In this document: positions 19,443-28,107 of the stretch, one piece after another | How the letters are laid out: every line of letters starts with the position of its first letter | Position numbering within the stretch: position 1 is the first letter of the stretch | Assembly (NCBI RefSeq): GCF_902506535.1 | Contig: NZ_LR733826.1 | Location: 527,079-591,078 of the forward strand | Direction of reading: 5' to 3' | Length of the DNA: 64,000 nucleotides | DNA from: Pseudomonas sp. 8Z | Lineage (GTDB): Bacteria > Pseudomonadota > Gammaproteobacteria > Pseudomonadales > Pseudomonadaceae | Notes under the pieces: model-generated | What the model saw: only the letters and a program-made list of their open reading frames with translations | Database searches by the model: none | Told to the model about the DNA's origin: nothing | Position numbers and translations under genes: made by a program

Positions 19443-20714
19443 TCAATTTTTACGCTGAAAAACAACTCGTAAGAAAGCAACACACACACCCAACATAAAA
19501 CCCATCACCATAGACAAGCTTACGATGAGTAGCTTTTTAGGTTTGATTGGATTTAGAGGCTTAACCGCCGGCCGATCAATTCTCACCAGATTCAATTGAT
19601 TGAGGTCCAGATTGATACTGCGTAAACGCGCGGCCTCCTCTCGCATTTCGGAGAGTTTAGCCAGAAATAGATCCTCGTTATCCCGGCTCTGCATCATCTC
19701 TACCTGCCGGTTGTGTTCGAGCATCTGCAGTTTGTTTTGAATCAGGGCAATCTTCGGCTCGGTGTAGTCATCAGACTTACGCTTGAGCAACGCTGCTCGT
19801 TCAGCCTCGAGTGCTTCCGTGCCCATGAAATGCAGCGGGAATTGCTGATTGATCACCTCAGTACGAAACACATTGCCCTGCCCTCCGGCATTATCAGCAT
19901 CACCTAACGATGTCGGGTTGGTTGGCTTGGTGATGCCCAACGCCTTGGCAATGCTGATCGCCTCATCAAGCTGGGCAATGCGGTTCTGCCGACGCGTGCG
20001 TAACTCGGTTCTGAGCGCCTTGAGTTCATCCTGCAAGATGGCCCGCTGCAATTTGTCGTCTTCTGTCAGCTTGGCGATGGCTGCTTCTTTTTTAGCTTCA
20101 TAGCTGGCGCGGGCAGCCGCCATTTGCCGCTCGATTTTGTTCAAGCGATTTTGAATCACGCCCTCCATATCCAGAGCCACGCGCTGGCGCTCATCGATGA
20201 TGGCTTGCTGCACAATGCCATTAAGAATTTCAACACCATCGAGGGTCTCGGGATAAACCAGCTTCAAACCAACAAAGTCACTCAGATTGTCCGTTCGTTT
20301 TGAATCAGGCTGTATCAGGCTAAAACTTTCAGCATTGAATGCCTCAAAGCGTTGTTCCAAACTTTTATTGATACCCTTCAAATTGGCGAACAACTCGGGG
20401 TTATTACGAAAAAACTCGGCGCGTGTGCTGTAGGACTCCAATGCTGAGCCAACTCGCTTTAACGCATCTTCAGGTGTCAAGCTATAGACACCGGTGCTGT
20501 TAAGCTCATCAAGCTCCTTCAGTGGTGCCGGGCGTAGAACACTTTGCACCTCATAGGAAGGCGTGGAAAGAAAAGCATAGGCCGCCGCACAAAGTGTCAC
20601 AGCAAGCGTACAACCCGCAATCAACAACTTCTGCTGCCATAGCTTATGGAAGAGTTCTACCAGGTCGATCTCATCCGCTCTGGTTTCACGGGGTATCACA
20701 GGCTGAATACTCAC
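19443..20714 (-). CDS. wzz: O-antigen chain length determinant Wzz
   Basis: Inner-membrane polysaccharide co-polymerase of 423 residues that sets O-chain length. The Wzz N-terminal domain begins with EIDLVELFHKLWQQKLLI, followed by the first transmembrane helix. A long periplasmic coiled-coil section (about residues 170-360) contains many Glu, Lys and Arg. A Pro-rich segment PLNPIKPKKLLIVSLS leads into the second helix at the C-terminus. The GTG at 20714 has GGAG five bases upstream; an earlier GTG at 20720 lies on that site. It is the first gene of the O-antigen operon, as in P. aeruginosa. Confidence 0.95.
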   Translation of the reverse strand: MSIQPVIPRETRADEIDLVELFHKLWQQKLLIAGCTLAVTLCAAAYAFLSTPSYEVQSVLRPAPLKELDELNSTGVYSLTPEDALKRVGSALESYSTRAEFFRNNPELFANLKGINKSLEQRFEAFNAESFSLIQPDSKRTDNLSDFVGLKLVYPETLDGVEILNGIVQQAIIDERQRVALDMEGVIQNRLNKIERQMAAARASYEAKKEAAIAKLTEDDKLQRAILQDELKALRTELRTRRQNRIAQLDEAISIAKALGITKPTNPTSLGDADNAGGQGNVFRTEVINQQFPLHFMGTEALEAERAALLKRKSDDYTEPKIALIQNKLQMLEHNRQVEMMQSRDNEDLFLAKLSEMREEAARLRSINLDLNQLNLVRIDRPAVKPLNPIKPKKLLIVSLSMVMGFMLGVCVAFLRVVFQRKN

Positions 20715-20801
20715 AGACACTCCAAAGTCGTTTGCTGCTTTTAATCATTGAGGTGCGCGGCATAACCGGCACACAAGAGAATTTATATTGAGCCAAGGCC
20801 A

Positions 20802-22268
20802 TCATGTAGGCATTTGCACCTCTACTTCATGCCCCAAGCAGGCAAAGTGGCTTGCCAATGCCTGAGCAAGCTCACGCTTGGCATCTGGCGCACCATGCAC
20901 GATACGGATTTGTTCAGGGATGTTGCGCATCCCCGTGGCGAAGCGAATTAGCCCTGCCTTATCGGCATGGGCTGAGTAGCCGCCTATGGTATGTATTTGA
21001 GCGCGAATGTCATAGCGCTGCTCATCCATTAGCACATAGCCATTACGCGGGCCATATTGCTGGATTAACCGCCCCGGCGTGCCCTCAGCTTGATAGCCCA
21101 CGAAGAGAACATCGTGCCGCTCATCACTCAGCATGGCTTTCAGGTAGTTGACGATACGCCCACTTGAGCACATGCCATTGCCTGCAATTACGATGGCAGG
21201 CTGAGCGGTTTGAGCCAGACGCTTGACCATTGCCAGGTGCGCTTTGTGGCTGTCTACCGTCAGCAGGTTACGAAAAACCAGGGGATTACGCCCTTCATTA
21301 AGGCGCGCTCTGGCCTCTGCATCCCAGAAGTGATCAAGCTCTCGATAAACCTGGGTAAAACGGCTCGCCAAGGGGGAATCGAGAATGATCGGCAGGTTGC
21401 TCCAATCGAGCGCGGGTACAGGCTCTCGCTTGCTCGTTCGAGTAGCGGCCTGCCTATCCAGGTTTTTGGCAACACGGCGATGGATAATGTCTTCCAGCTC
21501 GTAAAGCAGCTCTTGAGTGCGACCAATGCTGAATGCAGGAATCAGAACGGTGCCCTGGTTACTCAGCGCATGTTCGAGCACCTTTTCCAGTCGATTTCGA
21601 CGGGTGCGGCGATTTTCATGCATACGATTACCGTAGGTGCTTTCAATCACCAGCATGTCAGCTTTGTAGGGCGGTTTAGGCGCAGGAAGGAGCGGTGCAT
21701 GAGGAGCGCCGAGATCGCCAGAAAACACGATGCGCTTCGTCTCACCGCTTTGCGGGTAGGTCAGATCAATCTCAACATATGCCGAACCGAGGATGTGCCC
21801 TGCTCGCTGCAAGCGAACGCGAGCGATCAGTCTCTCGGTGTCGGCCAGCGTGAACCATTGCTTATATGGCAATGCGATGATGCGCTGTTCGACTAGGCGA
21901 ATATAGCGCTCAACCTGCTTCTGATCTCGACTGAAACCCAGCTTGAAGGCATCTTCAAGGACTATAGGAAGCAGTTTTGCCGACGGCTCACTACAAAGAA
22001 TCGGCCCCTGAAAGCCAGCCGCAAGCAGGTATGGAATGCGACCAACATGGTCGATATGGACATGGCTTGCAATAAGAGCCCTGACGCCATTCAGAGGGAA
22101 ATCGATGGCGAGTTGCCCGGCGCTGGCGTGGCCTTGGGGAGAGGTTTCTGCCCCCTGAAAAAGACCGCAATCGATCAATACGCTGAAATCTTCATCCATC
22201 AGCAACTGATGACAAGAGCCCGTCACACCGCTAACGGCGCCATGATGGATGATGTTGGGGTATCGCAC
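20802..22268 (-). CDS. Metallo-beta-lactamase fold hydrolase with beta-CASP and RMMBL domains
   Basis: 488-residue protein of the CPSF/RNase J-related family, usually an RNA or DNA nuclease. Zinc motifs are SHVHIDHVG, GAGHILGSA region (RAGHILGSAYVE) and FSGDLG. A beta-CASP domain follows (AFSIGRTQELLYEL) and the RMMBL end is GGYSAHADKAGL. All catalytic ligands look intact. The GTG at 22268 with AAAGGA seven bases upstream is preferred to the GTG at 22286. It sits between wzz and ihfB on the same strand; no link to O-antigen is evident. Confidence 0.88.
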   Translation of the reverse strand: MRYPNIIHHGAVSGVTGSCHQLLMDEDFSVLIDCGLFQGAETSPQGHASAGQLAIDFPLNGVRALIASHVHIDHVGRIPYLLAAGFQGPILCSEPSAKLLPIVLEDAFKLGFSRDQKQVERYIRLVEQRIIALPYKQWFTLADTERLIARVRLQRAGHILGSAYVEIDLTYPQSGETKRIVFSGDLGAPHAPLLPAPKPPYKADMLVIESTYGNRMHENRRTRRNRLEKVLEHALSNQGTVLIPAFSIGRTQELLYELEDIIHRRVAKNLDRQAATRTSKREPVPALDWSNLPIILDSPLASRFTQVYRELDHFWDAEARARLNEGRNPLVFRNLLTVDSHKAHLAMVKRLAQTAQPAIVIAGNGMCSSGRIVNYLKAMLSDERHDVLFVGYQAEGTPGRLIQQYGPRNGYVLMDEQRYDIRAQIHTIGGYSAHADKAGLIRFATGMRNIPEQIRIVHGAPDAKRELAQALASHFACLGHEVEVQMPT

Positions 22269-22462
22269 AGGCCAATCCTTTAACACTGACGACTTCTAAA
22301 GGGACTGCCCCAAAGACGCGACGTTTATCTACTGGCGAATAAGTGGGAGTAGCCTAAGCAGATAGCCTCCACCGTGAAGGCCGACACATTTTGACGATTT
22401 TTTACTATTTGACAAGCTAAACGACGCCGATAGCGATTAAGCAAAGGCGCACTAAAACGCCA

Positions 22463-22747
22463 TCACTCGTCCTCATTGACGCGATCACGCAACTCTTTGC
22501 CCGGTTTGAAGTGCGGCACGAATTTGCCATCCAAACGTACCGACTGGCCGGTCTTGGGATTGCGGCCCACACGGGGCGCCCGATAGTGCAGGGAGAAGCT
22601 GCCAAAGCCGCGAATCTCGATACGATCCCCTGTCGCCAACGCCTGGGACATTTGCTCCAGCATAGTCTTGATGGCCAGCTCGACATCCTTTGAGGAGAGC
22701 TGACCCTGGTGAGTGACGATTTTTTCGATCAACTCCGACTTGGTCAT
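22463..22747 (-). CDS. ihfB: Integration host factor beta subunit
   Basis: 94-residue DNA-bending protein of the HU/IHF family. The N-terminus [18 protein letters not shown], the arm motif [15 protein letters not shown], and [12 protein letters not shown] with the intercalating proline are those of Pseudomonas IhfB. It forms the heterodimer with IhfA. In P. aeruginosa the gene lies between rpsA and wzz; here wzz is on the expected side, but rpsA is not immediately upstream. Confidence 0.97.
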   Translation of the reverse strand: MTKSELIEKIVTHQGQLSSKDVELAIKTMLEQMSQALATGDRIEIRGFGSFSLHYRAPRVGRNPKTGQSVRLDGKFVPHFKPGKELRDRVNEDE

Positions 22748-23052
22748 GGTTTTCCCTTCGTTTTCAAGCGGCTAGAAGACTCGACGGTTTGGTTGTAGCA
22801 CGCTGGTCAGCTTTTGAACAGCCTAAAAACAAGGTGTTAGCGAGGTCATGAGGATTAGTCACATCGAGGAAAGCTTTGCAAAGCAATACAACCCATGACC
22901 ACGAGCATTAGCGTGCCGAGAGAGCGGCCCGACACTGACGGCCGCTGCTCAGCGACTGGCAACACGTCTGGCTGAGTAAGCCATAGCCGCATAAAGGCAC
23001 TGTCAGGCTGTACTAACGCGACTGGTCGCCTGGCGGTGCACATACCCAATGC
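22748..23052 (-). other. Gap upstream of ihfB without a convincing gene
   Basis: About 305 bases separate ihfB from the amidase gene. Only a 64-codon open frame (22855-23049, minus) is present; it has a short hydrophobic stretch but no recognisable family and no clear ribosome site. The ihfB promoter should lie here. rpsA, the usual upstream neighbour, is absent. Confidence 0.5.
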
Positions 23053-24249
23053 TCAGGCCGGTGCTTTAGCAACCATGGCGGCAATCAGACTGCCAACAGG
23101 CGGACGCTTGCGGAAATAGCTGTCCACACCGGCGAAGATAGCGTCAGTCAGATTGTACTGGTGACGAGCATCGTGCAGACGCCTGCAGTCGCCGACATTG
23201 GAAATAAAGCCGGTTTCCACCAAGATCGATGGCACTGCAGCGGATTTGAGCACGGCAAAGCCAGCTTGTTCGACACGCGACTGATGCAGCCCTGCCACTG
23301 AACCCAGCCGCTGCAAGACCTGATGCCCTAAATCCAGGCTGGTGGAGATGGTAGCCGTCATCGACATATCCAGCAGAACACTGGCCAGCACCGGGTCACG
23401 CTGTTGCATGGCGACTGGCAAGCCACCGCCTATGAAGTCGGCCTCATTCTCCCGTTGCGCCATCCAGCGCGCCATAGAGGAGCTTGCGCCATGTTCGGAC
23501 AAGGCAAATACCGAGGCTCCCGACGCCGTCCGCCGAGGCGCAGCATCGGCGTGCACTGAAAGAAACAGATCGGCATTGAGGCGCTGAGCCAGTTCGGCAC
23601 GCTTGCGCAGCGGGATAAATACGTCACTGGTGCGCGTCAGGCGTGCTTTATAGCCCTTTTGCGCATTGATTTTCTTCGCTAGCAGTGTGGCGATCTGTAA
23701 TGCAACGAGCTTCTCCTGCTCACCCTTGGCGCCCAGCGCCCCAGGGTCTTTGCCGCCATGGCCTGCGTCAATCACGATAAGCAGATCGCGATGTCCGGGC
23801 ACCTCCGTAGAGCGCTGATCAGCCGTAGCCATCTTTTGCTGGCCGGGCGTTGGCGTGATCTGTGGTAACTGCACTTGCAGAGTCGAACCGATCATCTGCA
23901 ACGGTCGAATTGATGCGAGCACAGAGGCGTCGGTCAAATCCAGCACGATGCGCAACTCGCCGTTCGGCGTTAGCCCACTGCGTAGCGCTCTGATAGGCGT
24001 GCCCTCAAGGGGCAGCTCACTGAGCGGCGCGGCCAGCGTGGCACCCTGTAAATCGATTACCAGCCGCGCAGGCGCATCGAGGCTAAAGCTGCTGGCTTTG
24101 ATCGGCCCGGTGAGCTCAAGTTGTAGAAGTGTTTTGCCACCCACCTGGAGAATCTCGACACGACGCACGGCCTGAGCAGCCTGAGCGGTGAGCGAGGTCG
24201 GCAGCACCAGACCGGTGAGCAATAATTGCAGCAGTTTTCGTCTATCCAT
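23053..24249 (-). CDS. amiC: N-acetylmuramoyl-L-alanine amidase, Tat-type (AmiC-like)
   Basis: Periplasmic zinc amidase of 398 residues that cleaves peptide stems from septal peptidoglycan. The N-terminus MDRRKLLQLLLTGLVLP looks like a twin-arginine signal. Residues about 30-130 form an AMIN domain (RVEILQVGG, LVIDLQG). The Amidase_3 catalytic domain has IDAGHGGKDPGALG, VSLHADAAP-like LSVHADAAP and the C-terminal Glu in ILVETGFISN. Start ATG 24249 is set by the signal peptide; the frame stays open to 24315. Confidence 0.93.
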   Translation of the reverse strand: MDRRKLLQLLLTGLVLPTSLTAQAAQAVRRVEILQVGGKTLLQLELTGPIKASSFSLDAPARLVIDLQGATLAAPLSELPLEGTPIRALRSGLTPNGELRIVLDLTDASVLASIRPLQMIGSTLQVQLPQITPTPGQQKMATADQRSTEVPGHRDLLIVIDAGHGGKDPGALGAKGEQEKLVALQIATLLAKKINAQKGYKARLTRTSDVFIPLRKRAELAQRLNADLFLSVHADAAPRRTASGASVFALSEHGASSSMARWMAQRENEADFIGGGLPVAMQQRDPVLASVLLDMSMTATISTSLDLGHQVLQRLGSVAGLHQSRVEQAGFAVLKSAAVPSILVETGFISNVGDCRRLHDARHQYNLTDAIFAGVDSYFRKRPPVGSLIAAMVAKAPA

Positions 24250-24444
24250 GCAGGTTTCACAGCCTGAATGTGCGAGAGAGCCGTGTTTAAAGCCACCCTT
24301 TTTAAGTCGCCCCAAACACCAAAAGAAACTTTATAACATATTATTACAAAGTAACAGGCTCACCCACACCATTCCTCCCACCCCCAAGGGCAGCTCCAAG
24401 GTTACGCCGCAATAAACGGGTTAGTAGGGCCGCTTCGCCACGAG

Positions 24445-25152
24445 TCAGAGACCGGCAAGTTCCAGCCAGCGCATATAGAAACCGTTAGCCACCTGATGTA
24501 ATGCCGCCACTTTATCCGCCAGATGAGCACGCATTTCGTTGGACGCCTGCTGGCTGGGCTGGCTTGGATCAAGCAAGTGCGACCAATCTGTCAGCCATTG
24601 CTCAATCAGGGCCTCGGTCATTTCCGGGTGCCCCTGCAAAGCCAGCACCTTGTCACCCCAGGCGAAGGCCTGATTGGCGCACCACTGGCTGGAAAACAGG
24701 GGCCGCGCAGCATGCGGAACGGCGAATGTGTCGCCGTGCCACTGGAAGACTTCGAAGCGCTCCGGCAAATGCGCCAACCAAGGACTATCTGCCGCCTCGG
24801 GCAGGCACTGCATCGGCTGCCATCCAGACTCGATGTACGGCATGCGCGTAACCGACGCCCCCAGCGCACGCGCCAAGAGTTGACCACCCAGGCAATGGCC
24901 AATAATGGGGACATCCCGCGCGATTAACTGCTGCAACGCTGCAACCTCATCAGCAATCCAGGGCAGCGGATCATTGACGCTCATCGGCCCGCCCATTACG
25001 GCTACAGCCTTGGGCCGCTGCAAGTCATAGCCTCGCAGTTCGCCAAGATCGGCACGCAGCACGTCATGAGCGATACCACGGTCACGCAGCACCTGGCCCA
25101 GGTGTGCGGGTGGGCAGTAATCGATATGGGTAATGATCAGGACATCAGGCAT
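24445..25152 (-). CDS. Class I glutamine amidotransferase-like protein
   Basis: 235-residue stand-alone amidotransferase-fold protein of the GMP-synthase glutaminase type. The nucleophile elbow is IIGHCLGGQLLA, with Cys near residue 87, and the His-Glu pair is in ALQGHPEMT. Such proteins may hydrolyse gamma-glutamyl compounds, but partner and substrate are unknown. I start at the ATG 25152 (MPDVLIITHIDY), where the fold begins. It is monocistronic on the minus strand. Confidence 0.85.
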   Translation of the reverse strand: MPDVLIITHIDYCPPAHLGQVLRDRGIAHDVLRADLGELRGYDLQRPKAVAVMGGPMSVNDPLPWIADEVAALQQLIARDVPIIGHCLGGQLLARALGASVTRMPYIESGWQPMQCLPEAADSPWLAHLPERFEVFQWHGDTFAVPHAARPLFSSQWCANQAFAWGDKVLALQGHPEMTEALIEQWLTDWSHLLDPSQPSQQASNEMRAHLADKVAALHQVANGFYMRWLELAGL

Positions 25153-25231
25153 GCGCTGCAGTGTGCGCGATGACAAGAATCAAGTCGAGGCGCGGATGAG
25201 CCTGATAAGCGGCTCATCCGCACGCCGATGG

Positions 25232-25594
25232 CTAACGTGCTGACGACTGTAAATCCGCTTTGCTGGGGCGTATCTCTTGAGTGACGCCCCAGCCGTCGAG
25301 CATGCCCCCCAGCGGGGCGACAATGGACTCCAGGTTCTGCTCGAACGCGCCAATTCCTACACCGGTGGCGTACATCACTTTGCTGACCTGCAAGTGCCAG
25401 ACCCCGTCCGCACGGGCAGTGATCTGGGTATTGAGAGACTCGCCGCGAAACTGGCCTGCGGCCATTCGTGCCCGCTCCTCATCGGGGAAAATGGCGTAGA
25501 ACTCGATGGGGTGAAACTGGGCGAAATCGAAACCGCCCTCTTTCATCCGGCGCAGCACCGAGGTGCTGGCATCTTCATGCATGGCTGTGCTCAT
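25232..25594 (-). CDS. RNase E inhibitor RraB-family protein
   Basis: 120-residue acidic protein with the RraB fold pattern: HEDASTSVLRRMKEGGFDF, FYAIFPDEERARMAAG, then SKVMYATGVGIGAFEQNLE and DGWGVTQ. Members bind RNase E and moderate RNA decay, though the Pseudomonas version is untested to my knowledge. The ATG at 25594 follows GAGGAGGT at ideal distance. Confidence 0.82.
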   Translation of the reverse strand: MSTAMHEDASTSVLRRMKEGGFDFAQFHPIEFYAIFPDEERARMAAGQFRGESLNTQITARADGVWHLQVSKVMYATGVGIGAFEQNLESIVAPLGGMLDGWGVTQEIRPSKADLQSSAR

Positions 25595-25914
25595 GAAACG
25601 ACCTCCTCTCAGGCGATGGATGATCCGCGTGCCCATTGCAACCGTTCCAACCGAACGGTGGCGCGGCGACCAAAGGTGCCGCCCCGAGATCAAGCTAGCT
25701 TGACGTGTGTTCCGAAGCGCAACGACAAACGCCCGACGCGAATATCGGGCGCTTAGCTACAGACTAGACACTATCTGGGAAGTTCGTCCAGCCGCCTTGT
25801 AACAAGGCATCTAGCTGCGACGGTATCGAGCTTTGGCGACTCGCGCGCACCTTTCGCAGTTTGAAGGTCATGTGCACGCTGACAAGCCATCAACAGCAAG
25901 CTAGGGTGCGAGCC
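25595..25914. other. Divergent intergenic region
   Basis: About 320 bases between rraB-like (minus) and alkA (plus) hold both promoters. The only structure I see is a short hairpin, CGCCCGA at 25730-25736 pairing with TCGGGCG at 25745-25751, with no T-run. No gene is convincing here. Confidence 0.4.
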
Positions 25915-26793
25915 ATGAACATGATCACCCTGCTTCTGCCCTATCAAGCGCCCTGGGATTGGCAGCAATTCCACAGTCATTTCGCCCTGCGCGCGATTCC
26001 CGGACTGGAATCGCTGAGCGCAGATAGCTATAGCCGCGGTTTCAGCATCAACGGCCTGCATAGTTGGCTTCAGGTAACGCCACAGCCTGCGCTGAACGCG
26101 CTGGCGCTATGTTGTGAGTCAGCCGCCCCTGCTCATGTAACCGAACTCGAACGGCGCGTGCGGCGCATGTTCGACCTCGACTGTCAGCCCGAGGTAATCG
26201 CCCAGCACCTCAGCGCCGACCCGCTGCTCGCACCGCTTCTGCTGCGCAACCCCGGCCTGCGCCTACCGGTGGCGTTCGATCCGTTCGAGCAAGCCGTACG
26301 CGCCATCGTGGGTCAACAGGTCACGGTCAAGGCAGCGGTCACCATAGTCGGGCGCTTGGTGCAGCGTTTCGGCGCGCGGATCGAAACAGCGCATGCGCCG
26401 AGTATCAGCCATTTGTTCCCGACCCCGCAGGTGCTCGCCGCAGCCGACCTCACCGGTATCGGTATGCCCGGTAAACGCGTGCAGTGCCTACAGCATTTCG
26501 CTGGGCGTATTGCCGATGGCAGCCTGAAACTGCAGATTCAAGACGGCAGCGCCGCACTGATCGAGCAACTCTGCGCTCTGCCCGGCATCGGCCCATGGAC
26601 GGCGCAATACATCGCCCTGCGCGCGTTCGGCGAGGCAGACGCCTTTCCAGCCAGCGATCTGGGTTTGCTCAAAGCGCCGATATGGGGGGCCGACGGCATC
26701 GATGCGCGGCGTCTGCAACGTCGCGCCGAGGCTTGGCGTCCCTGGCGAGCCTACGCTGCAGCCCACCTTTGGCAGTGCTACTCAGGAGGTTGA
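25915..26793 (+). CDS. alkA: DNA-3-methyladenine glycosylase II
   Basis: Base-excision repair glycosylase of 292 residues that removes alkylated purines. It has an AlkA N-terminal domain (residues 1-120) and a helix-hairpin-helix GPD domain: AIVGQQVTVKAA, then the hairpin LCALPGIGPWTAQYIALRA and the catalytic Asp in AFPASDLGLLKA. Start ATG 25915 gives the short N-terminus; the frame opens at 25861. It is followed three bases later by the methyltransferase gene, so the pair forms an alkylation repair operon. The Ada activator domain is not present here. Confidence 0.95.
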   Translation: MNMITLLLPYQAPWDWQQFHSHFALRAIPGLESLSADSYSRGFSINGLHSWLQVTPQPALNALALCCESAAPAHVTELERRVRRMFDLDCQPEVIAQHLSADPLLAPLLLRNPGLRLPVAFDPFEQAVRAIVGQQVTVKAAVTIVGRLVQRFGARIETAHAPSISHLFPTPQVLAAADLTGIGMPGKRVQCLQHFAGRIADGSLKLQIQDGSAALIEQLCALPGIGPWTAQYIALRAFGEADAFPASDLGLLKAPIWGADGIDARRLQRRAEAWRPWRAYAAAHLWQCYSGG

Positions 26794-26796
26794 TGC

Positions 26797-27294
26797 ATGC
26801 ATTACCGCTACCACGACAGCCCACTCGGAGAGCTGTTTATCGCAGGCCACGAGAACGGCCTGCACCTGCTGCTGATGGAGCTCGACAGCCATCCGTGGCG
26901 CATCGAGCCAGGCTGGCGCCCCGCCACGAATGAACTGGACAGCGTATGCCGCCAACTCGACGAATACTTCGCAGGCCAACGCCGTCAGTTCGAGCTGCGC
27001 CTGGCGCCACGTGGCACCACCTTCCAGCAGGCCGTGTGGCAAGCACTGCTGGCTATTCCCTACGGCAGCACCTGCAGCTACTCGCAGCTTGCCGAGGTCA
27101 TAGGCCGCCCCAATGCGGTGCGCGCGGTCGGCTCAGCTAATGGCGCCAACCCGATTTCCATTATCGTGCCCTGCCATCGCGTAATCGGCCGCAACGGCAG
27201 CCTTACCGGCTATGCCGGGGGACTGCCGCGTAAGCAGCGCTTGCTGGAATTGGAAGGTGTGCTGCAACCGAGGCAGACGCACTTAGCGCTATAG
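26797..27294 (+). CDS. ogt: Methylated-DNA--protein-cysteine methyltransferase
   Basis: 165-residue suicide repair protein for O6-methylguanine. The acceptor Cys is in PCHRVIGRNGSLTGYAGG, and the DNA-binding helix includes GSTCSYSQLAEVIGRPNAVRAVG. GGAGG lies seven bases before the ATG at 26797, within the end of alkA, so translation is coupled. Length fits Ogt rather than Ada. It ends six bases before the convergent phosphatase gene. Confidence 0.95.
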   Translation: MHYRYHDSPLGELFIAGHENGLHLLLMELDSHPWRIEPGWRPATNELDSVCRQLDEYFAGQRRQFELRLAPRGTTFQQAVWQALLAIPYGSTCSYSQLAEVIGRPNAVRAVGSANGANPISIIVPCHRVIGRNGSLTGYAGGLPRKQRLLELEGVLQPRQTHLAL

Positions 27295-27300
27295 CTTCAG

Positions 27301-27858
27301 CTACGGCGCGGGAATACGCGCCAATGGCTGCATATTGCGCTGCAATGGCAACGCGAGGATCAGGGCTTCACCAGAGGCAGGAAAGATACCCGTCAACGCG
27401 GTGATGTTGACCTGATGGGAAACCAGCACCAAAGGCGCTCCGACCGGCAAGACGTTGATCGCGCGAATCAGCTCGGCGGTTTGTTCGGCGCCATCTTCGG
27501 GCTGCCCGAAGAATGAATCCAGTGCAGGCAATGACTGCACAGAGCCTAGCTGCATGTTGCTGGCGGTATCCTGCGCGCGACACCAGCGGCTACTGAGAAG
27601 ACGCGGCTGCTCGATGCCCTGACGTGTTAACAACTCGCCCCAACGTCTCGCCTCGGCTCGTCCTTGTTCATTGAGATTACGCTGGGTTACGCACTGGCCA
27701 AGACGGAAATTAGCCGGATCGCCCGTACCCGGCGCGGTGGCATGCCGCATCAGCAATAATGCCCGCCCTTCGCGCAGCGCCTGCCAAGCCTCGGCATTCT
27801 GCGCAGCGCTGCTCCAGAGCGGCAACAGCATCAGAACCATTAGCCATAGGCGGCTCAT
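27301..27858 (-). CDS. Periplasmic histidine phosphatase family protein
   Basis: 185-residue protein with a signal peptide (MSRLWLMVLMLLPLWSSAAQ) and the phosphoglycerate-mutase-like core. It has the catalytic LLLMRHATAPGTGDP, a second Arg in SSRWCRAQDTA, and the C-terminal LVLVSHQVN His. This is the small branch of the family (SixA/AIS type), but exported; substrate unknown. Its ATG overlaps the stop of the upstream 63-residue membrane protein gene by 4 nt. Confidence 0.85.
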   Translation of the reverse strand: MSRLWLMVLMLLPLWSSAAQNAEAWQALREGRALLLMRHATAPGTGDPANFRLGQCVTQRNLNEQGRAEARRWGELLTRQGIEQPRLLSSRWCRAQDTASNMQLGSVQSLPALDSFFGQPEDGAEQTAELIRAINVLPVGAPLVLVSHQVNITALTGIFPASGEALILALPLQRNMQPLARIPAP

Positions 27859-28046
27859 AACCTGACGTTGCCGCGTGGGCCCATCAGCGCCCAAATGATC
27901 AAACCGAGCACCGGCAACAGCACGATCAGCAAGATCCACAGAATCTTGATCCCGGTTTCGGCGCTACTCTTGATCACGTTGAGGATGGCCCAGATATCCA
28001 GGGCGAAGATGACCAGGCCGATCAGCCCATTGAACATAGAACCCAT
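27855..28046 (-). CDS. Small membrane protein with phospholipase-D N-terminal (PLDc_N) domain
   Basis: 63-residue protein with two hydrophobic helices (about 5-25 and 33-53) and the short end GPRGNVRL. The pattern WAILNVIKSS followed by KILWILLIVLLPVLGLIIW is that of PLDc_N small proteins, which stand alone despite the name. No catalytic residues are expected. Alternative start at the Met codon 28037. It is coupled to the phosphatase gene downstream. Confidence 0.8.
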   Translation of the reverse strand: MGSMFNGLIGLVIFALDIWAILNVIKSSAETGIKILWILLIVLLPVLGLIIWALMGPRGNVRL

Positions 28047-28107
28047 GACGACACTCCTGTCTGAGAGGTTGTCTTCATAGGATAGTCAGCGGCTGGCGCG
28101 GGTTCCC

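Noticed and set aside
22855..23049. 64-codon minus-strand frame upstream of ihfB
   Set aside because: No ribosome site, no recognisable family and low-complexity composition; kept only as a note on the gap.
25730..25751. Hairpin between rraB-like and alkA genes as a terminator
   Set aside because: Seven-base stem without T-run and placed between divergent genes, where a terminator is not expected.
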